A stretch of 17,827 nucleotides of DNA, from contig RFVZ01000019.1 of NCBI GenBank assembly GCA_009922405.1, positions 1 through 17,827 on the forward strand, in the 5' to 3' direction. Within the stretch, counting starts at the first letter, position 1. Every line of letters starts with the position of its first letter. The position numbers and the translations under genes were made by a program. Below, in pieces: positions 1 to 6,209 of this stretch. Under the pieces are notes generated by a model, which did no database searches, was not told the origin of the DNA, and saw nothing but the letters and a program-made list of their open reading frames with translations. The stretch comes from Betaproteobacteria bacterium (GTDB taxonomy: Bacteria > Pseudomonadota > Gammaproteobacteria > Burkholderiales > Burkholderiaceae_E).

Positions 1-1
1 A

Positions 2-496
2 CACACCATCGGACGGTTTCACCAGACTGCGGACAGTTCCAAGTACAAGGCCAGAATCGAAGCGATTAACTTCGCCTTGCAGCATGACGATGGTCAATCC
101 TCTGCAGAACTCTCGCGCGCCGACGTGATTCTGGTGGGGGTCTCCCGCTGCGGAAAAACACCAACGAGCCTCTATCTAGCGATGCAGCACGGTATCAAGG
201 CCGCTAACTATCCTCTGATTCCGGACGACTTCGAGCGTCGCCGGTTGCCCGACGTTCTCTACCAATATAAGCCGCGATTATTCGGCTTGACGATTACACC
301 TGACCGACTGGCTGAAGTCCGGCACGAGCGGCGTCCTGCCAGTCGGTATGCATCACTTGTGAATTGCCGGATGGAGGTGCGCGAAGCCGAATCGATGATG
401 CGTCGCGAGGGAGTTACCTGGCTGAGTACGACAACCAAGTCCATCGAAGAGATCGCCACCACGGTGCTGCAGCATATTCGCCCGATCGGGCTCTAA
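2..496 (+). CDS. ppsR: PEP synthetase regulatory protein PpsR (C-terminal part, truncated by window edge)
   Basis: Bifunctional serine/threonine kinase and pyrophosphorylase of the DUF299/PpsR family. It is known to inactivate phosphoenolpyruvate synthase by ADP-dependent phosphorylation and to reactivate it by Pi-dependent dephosphorylation. The reading frame is already open at base 2 (HTIGRFHQ...), well before the first possible start codon at 77, so about 110 N-terminal residues are missing and 164 are visible. Seen here are the P-loop-like [15 protein letters not shown], then [38 protein letters not shown]-like PASRYASL and CRMEVREAE, all in the family order. Cys in place of the Ser of SRSGKT is an ordinary variant. 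The TAA stop overlaps the stop of the convergent RNA methyltransferase gene. In Burkholderiales ppsR usually lies next to ppsA, which would be expected just left of the window (inference). Confidence 0.95.
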   Translation, partial: HTIGRFHQTADSSKYKARIEAINFALQHDDGQSSAELSRADVILVGVSRCGKTPTSLYLAMQHGIKAANYPLIPDDFERRRLPDVLYQYKPRLFGLTITPDRLAEVRHERRPASRYASLVNCRMEVREAESMMRREGVTWLSTTTKSIEEIATTVLQHIRPIGL

Positions 497-500
497 TTAG
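480..500. repeat. Two adjacent perfect palindromes at convergent gene ends
   Basis: GCCCGATCGGGC at 480-491 is a perfect 12-base palindrome, and CTAATTAG at 493-500 is a perfect 8-base palindrome that contains both stop codons (TAA of ppsR, TAG of the methyltransferase). The first could fold into a 4-bp GC stem with a GATC loop on either transcript. There is no following U tract in either direction, so I do not call it an intrinsic terminator. Much of the sequence is also coding (C-terminal Pro-Ile-Gly-Leu of PpsR), so the symmetry may be chance. Confidence 0.5.
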
Positions 501-1317
501 CCAAGCGCTGTCGCCGTTGCTCGAAGAGGCAGACCGCAGCGGCCGCGGAGACGTTCAGCGATTCCACATGGTCGCTCTGAGGGATGCGGATCCAGTGCAC
601 CGTCTCGGCGTCAATGAGCGGGTCTAGCCCGGCCCCCTCATTACCGAACAACCACAAGGCCGGTGATCGGAGGTCAGTCGTCCAAAGGTCGCTTGCGTTC
701 TGCGGCCGGGCCGCCAGACGCGGCATTTGAACCCGCGCAGCAAGGTCCACCCAAGCGACGCTTTCGTGGACCTGCAGGGCAAAGTGAGCGCCCATGCCGG
801 CGCGCAGTACCTTCGGTGACCACACCCAGGCACTTCCAGGGGCAGTAACGACCCGCCCAATTCCGGCTGCGACTGCCGTCCGCAAGATTGATCCGACATT
901 GCCGGGGTCCTGAACTCGATCCAGATAAATCGCGTCCTCAATCAGGCGCTCCGGCAGGCTCGGTTGAGGGGTTTCAATCAAAAACGCCAGAGAGACGCCT
1001 TGCACCAATTGACTGAGGTCGCGCCACATGCCGTCGTCCACCAGCAAAATGGGTAGCGCAGGATTGTGCGCCTGGGCTCGCAATAGCAACGCACGACAAC
1101 TCGGAACCTGCTGCGCAGAATCCGCAATGGCAATGAGGCGCGGTGCTCCCCAAAGGTCCAGCCAGGCTTCACAGAGGTGCTCGCCTTCCAGAAAAGACAG
1201 GCCGCGTTTGCGTCGCTCACGAGATGAGTGGGCACACAAGACCAGCTCGCGCCAATGAGGATTTTCCCGGGAGTAAATTTGCCGAAGACCCGTGAGATCG
1301 AGCGACCCGAACTTCAT
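493..1317 (-). CDS. TrmH/SpoU-family RNA 2'-O-methyltransferase
   Basis: SAM-dependent SPOUT methyltransferase of 274 aa, predicted to 2'-O-methylate rRNA or tRNA in the cytoplasm. The exact nucleotide target cannot be read from sequence; an RlmB-like or TrmH-like role is possible. An N-terminal substrate-binding-like region (about 30-110, with [15 protein letters not shown]) precedes the SpoU catalytic domain. Motif 1 is at 131-147 ([16 protein letters not shown]), with the catalytic-type Arg of the RTA element. Motif 2 is [13 protein letters not shown] near 223-235, and motif 3 is [17 protein letters not shown] at 245-261. These three segments form the trefoil knot of the family. I chose ATG 1317 because it forms an ATGA overlap with the rnhB stop; a longer frame to 1371 has no family support. 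It is the last gene of the long minus-strand operon, and its TAG overlaps the ppsR stop. Confidence 0.9.
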   Translation of the reverse strand: MKFGSLDLTGLRQIYSRENPHWRELVLCAHSSRERRKRGLSFLEGEHLCEAWLDLWGAPRLIAIADSAQQVPSCRALLLRAQAHNPALPILLVDDGMWRDLSQLVQGVSLAFLIETPQPSLPERLIEDAIYLDRVQDPGNVGSILRTAVAAGIGRVVTAPGSAWVWSPKVLRAGMGAHFALQVHESVAWVDLAARVQMPRLAARPQNASDLWTTDLRSPALWLFGNEGAGLDPLIDAETVHWIRIPQSDHVESLNVSAAAAVCLFEQRRQRLAN

Positions 1318-1952
1318 GAGAGTCTCTCTCGAGCACGCACTGGGGAAAAGCTTCGGCGATGTTCTGGGCATGGCCCTAGACGGTCCAGGGCCGCGAGATG
1401 CGCCCGGGTCCCGTAACCCTGATGAATCTCAAGACCATAGCCAGGCCATTGGCGCGCGAGTTCACCCATCAGCCGATCACGCTCGGTCTTGGCCAGGATC
1501 GAAGCTGCACTGATGGCGGGGACTTTAGCATCGCCCCCGACGATGGCGCGTCCAGGAAAGGGTAAATCAGCAGGCAACTGGTTGCCATCGATCAACGCGA
1601 ACAGAGGCACTGGCCGAGGGCCTGAGGAACTCAGGGCGCCGAGATCGCCCTGAATCGAAGTCTGGATCAAATTCAGGGCTCGAACCATGGCGAGCATTGT
1701 CGCCTTGAGAATATTGAGGCGGTCAATCTCTTCAACTGTGGCATGGGCAACCGCCCATGCGAGGGCAGACTTGCGGATCTGCTCCGCGAGTTCGGTCCTG
1801 CGTTTTGGCGATAAACGCTTGGAATCATCCAAACCAAAAATCGTAGAACGATCATCGAGCACAACCGCAGCGGCGAAGACCGGACCGGCAAGTGGGCCCC
1901 GACCTGCCTCGTCGACCCCGCACACAAGTCCCTCAAAATTGGCCCCGCTCAT
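1314..1952 (-). CDS. rnhB: Ribonuclease HII
   Basis: Type 2 RNase H, 212 aa, which cleaves the RNA strand of RNA-DNA hybrids and starts removal of single ribonucleotides from DNA. The signature [14 protein letters not shown] at 12-25 gives acidic residues Asp14 and Glu15. Asp122 (in LIDGN) and Asp159 (in [10 protein letters not shown]) complete the DEDD metal site. The [12 protein letters not shown] segment (41-52) and HQGYGT near the C-terminus are also typical. Start ATG 1952 overlaps the lpxB stop as ATGA and puts the DEAGRG motif at the usual distance from the N-terminus; the in-frame extension to 2039 lies inside lpxB and is rejected. A slightly long connector (about 97-117, with a Ser-Gly-Pro-rich run) is the only small oddity. 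Position after lpxB is conserved in many proteobacteria. Confidence 0.95.
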   Translation of the reverse strand: MSGANFEGLVCGVDEAGRGPLAGPVFAAAVVLDDRSTIFGLDDSKRLSPKRRTELAEQIRKSALAWAVAHATVEEIDRLNILKATMLAMVRALNLIQTSIQGDLGALSSSGPRPVPLFALIDGNQLPADLPFPGRAIVGGDAKVPAISAASILAKTERDRLMGELARQWPGYGLEIHQGYGTRAHLAALDRLGPCPEHRRSFSPVRARERLS

Positions 1953-3130
1953 CGGCGAGCGATGGTTAGCAACACCTCGGCAGAACGCTGTGCGCAGCCC
2001 TGGGCCAATGATGCGTGGATGGCTGCGAATCGCTCGCATAATCGTATTCGCCCTGCATCATCGTCATGCTGATCAATGACCGATTGGCCCATCGCGGCCG
2101 GCACCGCAGCGTCCTGAACGAACTCCGGTACTAGCGAATCATTCGCCAGAATATTCGGCAATCCGATCCAGGGCAGATAGGCCATGCGCCGCATTATTCG
2201 GTAGTTTAAAGGATGCATTCGATAGGCAATCACCATCGGCAAACCAAAGAGAGCCGCCTCAAGCGATGCAGTCCCGCTTGCTACAAGTGCTACGCCACTC
2301 GCAGCAAGTGCGTCATGTGATTGCCCTTGAACCAGGGTCAATCGCTCGCGCAGGCTTTCCGCACGACGTCCCATTCCTAACAAGGTTTGCTGCAACACGC
2401 GATGTAAGCTGGGTGTCGCTGCCGGCAAAACAATTTGAAACTCGGGCCGACGCTCAAGAATCCAAATCGCCGTCTCAAGAAAAACGGGGCCAATATGACG
2501 CACTTCGCCTCCGCGACTACCGGGTAAAAGCGCGATGAGTGGTCCCTTGGTTGGAACCCCACTCGCCGCCAAGCGGGTGCGCGCGGAATGACGGTCCGGC
2601 TCGATCGGGATTTGATCGGCTAGCGGATGTCCAACGTAGGTTGCGGGGATACCAGCGCTCTCATAGATCGATTGCTCAAAGGGGAAAACGAGGAGCATGT
2701 GGTCCACGGCTGCCCGAATCCGATCGAGTCGCTCCCGGCGCCAGGCCCAGATCGACGGCGAAACGAAGTGAACTGTCCTGATTCCTTCACGACGCAAAGC
2801 CGATTCAACCCCAAGATTAAAGTCTGGCGCATCCACACCAAGGAACACATCGGGATGCACACTGGACATTCGACGGATGAGTTCCCGACGCATCCTCCAA
2901 AGGCGTGGGTAGGCCTGGAGGACCTCAAGGTACCCATTAACGGCGAGCGATTCAGCCGGCCACCAGGACTGAAACCCCTGCTCCGCCAAGCGCGGTCCGC
3001 CGATTCCAAAAGATTTCAGGACCTGTGGGGCGGCTCGATGACCGAGGCCCTGAAGCAGCGCAGAGGCCAGCAGATCGCCTGAGGATTCGCCGACAACCAT
3101 GCCGAGCGACAGTGGACGAGCATCGGTCAT
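1949..3130 (-). CDS. lpxB: Lipid-A-disaccharide synthase
   Basis: Glycosyltransferase family 19 enzyme, 393 aa (E. coli about 382). It joins UDP-2,3-diacylglucosamine and lipid X into the beta-1,6 lipid A disaccharide at the inner face of the cytoplasmic membrane. Family segments appear in order: GESSGD at 14-19, GVDAPDFN with Asp100 matching the catalytic Asp98 of E. coli, [15 protein letters not shown] at 124-138, [10 protein letters not shown] and YVGHPLAD at about 147-172, [14 protein letters not shown] (UDP-sugar region), [21 protein letters not shown], and [20 protein letters not shown] 3130 is 18 bases after the lpxA stop and has only a weak ribosome binding site. Its TGA overlaps the rnhB ATG. 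LpxH, which makes lipid X, is not in this window. Confidence 0.97.
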   Translation of the reverse strand: MTDARPLSLGMVVGESSGDLLASALLQGLGHRAAPQVLKSFGIGGPRLAEQGFQSWWPAESLAVNGYLEVLQAYPRLWRMRRELIRRMSSVHPDVFLGVDAPDFNLGVESALRREGIRTVHFVSPSIWAWRRERLDRIRAAVDHMLLVFPFEQSIYESAGIPATYVGHPLADQIPIEPDRHSARTRLAASGVPTKGPLIALLPGSRGGEVRHIGPVFLETAIWILERRPEFQIVLPAATPSLHRVLQQTLLGMGRRAESLRERLTLVQGQSHDALAASGVALVASGTASLEAALFGLPMVIAYRMHPLNYRIMRRMAYLPWIGLPNILANDSLVPEFVQDAAVPAAMGQSVIDQHDDDAGRIRLCERFAAIHASLAQGCAQRSAEVLLTIARR

Positions 3131-3148
3131 GGGCGCGGGGACTTTAGA

Positions 3149-3958
3149 CTAACGAACGATGCTGCGGGTTACCTGAGCCAAGAAGCTGACCATGCAATCC
3201 AGATCGCGAATGAACGGCGACTCAATCGGAGCGTGAGACCTCAATTCACCCAGTCGGGTTTCAAGCTGCTCTCGCGCTTCGGCCAGTCCAAGACCACTTC
3301 GGTAAAGCGTTCGGTAAACCTGCTTGAGGGCAGCGATCTGCTCTGGACCAAATCCTCGACGACGTAAGCCTTCAACATTAAGACCATGCGGCTTGGCGCC
3401 CTGCCCCGCACACATCAGATAAGGGGGGACGTCCTGAAGAACGGTCGTGCCAACGCTTGTCATCACATGAGCGCCGATCCTGCAAAACTGGTGTACGCCG
3501 GTAAATCCACCGAGGGTGACCCAGTCATCGACTACAACGTGGCCACCAAGCTGCGTGCAGTTCGCAAGCGTGACGTTGTTACCGATCACACAATCATGGG
3601 CGACGTGAACGTAGGCCATGATCCAGTTGTCATTCCCAATCCGCGTGCAACCTTGGTCCTGAATCGTTCCGGTGTTCACCGTCACAAACTCGCGGAACGT
3701 GTTGCGATCACCAATTTCGAGCACGGTGGGCTCACCCGCATATTTCTTGTCCTGCGGTATCGAGCCGATCACGGCATTGGCATGAATCTGGTTATCTGAC
3801 CCAATCGTCGTTCGACCAGCCAGAAGCGCGCTAGCGCCAACCACAGTTCCTGATCCAATGACGACATCGGGGCCGATGATGGCATTAGCGCCAACCTCGA
3901 CTCCCACACCCAGTTGGGCACCGGGTTCAACAATGGCGCTGGGGTGAATCTTAGGCAT
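3149..3958 (-). CDS. lpxA: UDP-N-acetylglucosamine acyltransferase
   Basis: First enzyme of lipid A synthesis: transfers a 3-hydroxyacyl chain from ACP to the 3-OH of UDP-GlcNAc in the cytoplasm. 269 aa from ATG 3958 (E. coli 262). The N-terminal two-thirds are left-handed beta-helix hexapeptide repeats (for example [18 protein letters not shown]). The catalytic His is His121 in HVAHDC (E. coli His125), with His118, His140 in GGHVVVDDW, and Gln157 in [10 protein letters not shown]. The C-terminal helical domain begins near [10 protein letters not shown]. The codon just before is TTG, so a one-residue longer start at 3961 is also possible. The start lies inside the end of fabZ (8-base overlap), which implies translational coupling. 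Chain length of the acyl donor cannot be told from what I can see. Confidence 0.97.
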   Translation of the reverse strand: MPKIHPSAIVEPGAQLGVGVEVGANAIIGPDVVIGSGTVVGASALLAGRTTIGSDNQIHANAVIGSIPQDKKYAGEPTVLEIGDRNTFREFVTVNTGTIQDQGCTRIGNDNWIMAYVHVAHDCVIGNNVTLANCTQLGGHVVVDDWVTLGGFTGVHQFCRIGAHVMTSVGTTVLQDVPPYLMCAGQGAKPHGLNVEGLRRRGFGPEQIAALKQVYRTLYRSGLGLAEAREQLETRLGELRSHAPIESPFIRDLDCMVSFLAQVTRSIVR

Positions 3959-4448
3959 CAATCTGCCGCAAGGTGCACATCAGTTCAGCCTCGCACGCTA
4001 CTTGCCCGTCAACGGTTGCAGTCCCGCGATACTTCCAGATTCCGCGGGATCTGCGCTCAATCGTCACCTCAAGCAACAACTGATCTCCCGGACCCACCGG
4101 ACGTTTGAATCGAGCCCCATCGATGCCAACAAAATAATAGACCGACGAAGCGTCGCTCACCTTACCCATGGTTCGAAACGACAGAACCCCTGCGGCCTGG
4201 GCCAGCGCCTCGATCATGAGGACACCCGGCATCACCGGCACATGCGGAAAATGTCCAGTGAAATGAGGCTCATTTATGGTGACATTTTTGAGTGCCAGGA
4301 TTCGATTGCCCGGATCAAGCTCAAGGACTCGATCGACCAGTAAAAACGGATACCGATGGGGCAAGTGGGCCAGGATAGCCCGAATGTCCATCGACGAAAT
4401 CTCAGGGTTGGCGGCCGGAGTCGGTTCGGCTGTCGGATCAACGTTCAT
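3951..4448 (-). CDS. fabZ: (3R)-hydroxyacyl-ACP dehydratase FabZ
   Basis: Hot-dog-fold dehydratase of type II fatty acid synthesis. It converts 3-hydroxyacyl-ACP to trans-2-enoyl-ACP and so competes with LpxA and LpxD for the same hydroxyacyl-ACP. From ATG 4448 it is 165 aa. [15 protein letters not shown] (29-43) leads into [17 protein letters not shown] with catalytic His66, and [10 protein letters not shown] carries catalytic Glu80. [21 protein letters not shown] and the final EAELMC are also typical. The start is uncertain: ATG 4463 (+5 aa) and ATG 4391 (146 aa, MDIRAIL, closest to the normal family N-terminus) are both possible, and none has a good ribosome binding site. Starts at 4448 or 4463 overlap the end of lpxD and add a Pro/Ala/Glu-rich leader. 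Confidence 0.93.
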   Translation of the reverse strand: MNVDPTAEPTPAANPEISSMDIRAILAHLPHRYPFLLVDRVLELDPGNRILALKNVTINEPHFTGHFPHVPVMPGVLMIEALAQAAGVLSFRTMGKVSDASSVYYFVGIDGARFKRPVGPGDQLLLEVTIERRSRGIWKYRGTATVDGQVACEAELMCTLRQIDA

Positions 4449-5552
4449 AGCGGGTCGCTTCATGGTCTGAATCAGCGCCGAGGCCAGAGTCTGGGCCAGG
4501 GCTAGAGCTGTGGCTAGGGCTGGCGCCAAGGGTCAATCGGGACTGCCCGCGCAGTCGCACCTGTCTGCGCAGTCCGGCAGCGGCGTGTTCCCAGTCCCTG
4601 TTAGGCATCAGTGGGAAGACCCCGGTGTAAAACCCTGGCTTTGTAATGGAGCGGGTTACCAGCGACATCGCAGAGATGATGGTGTGGTCGGCAATCTCTA
4701 GGTGCCCAAGGATACCGGCACCGCCGCCAATCTGACAGTGGTTGCCAATGACTGCGCTGCCCGCAATTCCGACGCACGCAGCGATTGCGCAGCCCTCGCC
4801 GATTCGGACGTTGTGCGCGACTTGAATTTGGTTGTCGAGTTTGCACCCAGCGCCAATGACGGTGTCCTCGATCGCTCCGCGGTCGATCGTGGTGTTCGCA
4901 CCGATTTCGCAGTCATCACCAATTCGCACGCGTCCCGTTTGCGGAATTTTAATCCAGACACTGCCATCGCGGGCAAACCCAAATCCATCGGATCCAATGA
5001 CCACTCCCGCGTGAATAATGACGCGGGATCCGATCATGCATTCGGGATAAATCGTGACCCTTGGATAGAGGCGGCTTTCCTCGCCGATCACAACATCTTC
5101 ACCACAAAGCAGCCCGAACCAATCCAAACATTTTGACCGAGTCGAGCCCTAGGGCCAATCACAGCACCCGCCTCAATGGTGACCCCCGCTGCGACAATGG
5201 CGTCGGGCGCTACAACCGCCTGCGGATGAATACCACCTTCGGACTTGGGCTGAGGACAAAATAGCATCGCAGCGCGGGCGTACCAAACATACGGGTCTGC
5301 CACCACAATGGTCGCAAGATCGGTCGGTGCATGAGCCGTATCCCCCGCACGCAGGATGACGGCGGCCGCTTTGCAGTCAGTCAGCTTTGACCGATAGCGA
5401 GGCGACGAAACGAAGCAGAGATCCTGTGGGCCCGCCATCTCAATGGCAGCAAAACGGTAAGCCCTCTTCGAAGAACTGGCAGGTAGACTTAAATCGCCCC
5501 CGAGGCGATCGACGAGTTCCCCGAGCGTGTAGCCCTCGTCAGACCCCACCAA
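4438..5552 (-). pseudogene. lpxD: UDP-3-O-acylglucosamine N-acyltransferase LpxD, interrupted by a one-base frameshift
   Basis: Third lipid A enzyme, adding the N-linked 3-hydroxyacyl chain to UDP-3-O-acylglucosamine. The gene is in two frames. 5088-5552 encodes the N-terminal uridine-binding domain (about 1-95) and the first hexapeptide repeats up to VWIGSGCFV, then runs off-frame to TGA at 5088. From about 5103 a second frame continues [12 protein letters not shown] and carries the rest: [19 protein letters not shown], the catalytic-His segment [10 protein letters not shown], and [12 protein letters not shown]. Joining the frames at bases 5102-5103 restores exact six-residue periodicity ([18 protein letters not shown]). 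GTGGGTGAA reads correctly where GTGGTGAA is present, so one G appears missing. The repaired product would be 371 aa (E. coli 341). Start is TTG 5552, directly after the skp stop; GTG 5549 is an alternative. The last 30 residues are Ser/Pro/Gly-rich and unlike the usual helical tail. Sequencing error is likelier than true loss. Confidence 0.9.
4483..4530 (-). repeat. Degenerate 12-base tandem repeat in the 3' end of lpxD
   Basis: Four imperfect 12-base units sit end to end at 4483-4494, 4495-4506, 4507-4518 and 4519-4530. On the plus strand each begins GCC or GCT and is built from GCCAG, GGCTAG and CTGG blocks. In the lpxD frame they encode a Ser/Pro/Gly/Ala-rich tail. The period is a multiple of three, so unit number could vary without changing the frame. 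Confidence 0.55.
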
Positions 5553-6131
5553 TCACTTCGAACCGTTTAAAGCGCGCAGGACTTTGTCTGTGATATCGAT
5601 TCGCGCGTTGAAGTAGATCGCATCTTCAACGACCAGATCATATTTTTCTTGTTCGGCCACTTGGCGGATAACTTTCCGGGACCGTTCAACCACCTGGGAA
5701 AGTTCTTCGTTTTTGCGCTGGTTGACGTCTTCCCGGAACTCACGAGTGCGGCGTTGGAGTTCACGATCGAGTTCCGCAGCCTCACGTTGGCGCTTCGTTC
5801 GATCGGTCTCAGCAAGGACAGCAGAGTCGCGTTCCAGCTTATCGTTGGTCTCTTTGAGGCGCGCCGCAAGTTTTTGCAATTCCTCGTCGCGTTTTACAAA
5901 TTCCTGCTTGAGCTTGATTTCGGCGGCTTTGGCAGGTGCGGAGTCTCGCAGGATTCGTTCGGTATTTACGATGCCGATTCGAACCTCCTGCGCCTGGGCC
6001 TCGGCCTGAGCGGCTAGCGGCAATGTCGCGCCGATGAGCATCGGAATCGTGACTTGCGCGGCATGCGTCAGCACACGGCCCGCAATGGTTGAACCAACAG
6101 AAAGCAATGCGCGGGGTGATCGAAGGCTCAT
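5553..6131 (-). CDS. skp: Periplasmic OMP chaperone Skp/OmpH
   Basis: Skp/OmpH family periplasmic chaperone, 192 aa as a precursor, that holds unfolded outer-membrane proteins after Sec export and works with BamA just upstream. From ATG 6131 there is a basic start (MSLRSPR), a long hydrophobic stretch with PMLIGATLPLAAQAEA, and a likely signal-peptidase site in AQAEAQA-QEV near residue 47. The mature start RIGIVNTERIL (51-61) is the beta-strand typical of the family. Residues about 70-155 are a charged, Glu/Lys/Arg-rich coiled coil forming the tentacles, and the C-terminus YDLVVEDAIYFNARIDITDKVL completes the trimer body. There is a 78-base gap after bamA. A longer in-frame start to 6209 is unlikely. 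The TGA is followed at once by the TTG start of lpxD. Confidence 0.95.
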   Translation of the reverse strand: MSLRSPRALLSVGSTIAGRVLTHAAQVTIPMLIGATLPLAAQAEAQAQEVRIGIVNTERILRDSAPAKAAEIKLKQEFVKRDEELQKLAARLKETNDKLERDSAVLAETDRTKRQREAAELDRELQRRTREFREDVNQRKNEELSQVVERSRKVIRQVAEQEKYDLVVEDAIYFNARIDITDKVLRALNGSK

Positions 6132-6156
6132 GGGGGTGCAGAGAAGCTCAAAGGGG

Positions 6157-6185
6157 ATTGAGGGAGCGTGGGTTTCGACTGTCAA
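6157..6185 (-). promoter_or_regulatory. Possible internal promoter before skp
   Basis: Reading the minus strand, a perfect TTGACA lies at 6185-6180, followed after 17 bases by CTCAAT at 6162-6157. The -10 match is poor (three of six), so the call rests on the perfect -35 and ideal spacing in the only sizeable gap of this part of the operon (6132-6209). If real, it would give skp-lpxD-fabZ-lpxA-lpxB extra transcription independent of bamA. Confidence 0.3.
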
Positions 6186-6209
6186 CGGAATTCTCGCACA
6201 CCGTGGCAC

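Noticed and set aside
77..79. TTG at 77 as the true ppsR start
   Set aside because: The frame is open back to base 2 and encodes conserved PpsR residues ([17 protein letters not shown]) before it, so the gene is cut by the window edge.
120..175. Cys in the PpsR P-loop (SRCGKT) as a catalytic defect
   Set aside because: Only the Ser/Cys position differs; Gly-Lys-Thr is intact and, from general knowledge of the family, Cys at this site is not unusual.
480..491. GC-rich palindrome as a bidirectional intrinsic terminator
   Set aside because: The stem is only 4 bp and no U tract follows on either strand.
2627..3082. 151-codon plus-strand frame opposite lpxB
   Set aside because: Wholly inside lpxB in antisense, with no motif, ribosome binding site or promoter.
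5094..5112. Programmed -1 frameshift site in lpxD
   Set aside because: The -1 frame gives the right protein, but the tract (CTTTGTGG) lacks an X XXY YYZ heptamer and no downstream stimulatory structure was evident; a lost base is simpler.
4702..5136. 144-codon plus-strand frame opposite lpxD
   Set aside because: Its residues are an antisense shadow of the hexapeptide repeats; it does not explain the lpxD frame break.
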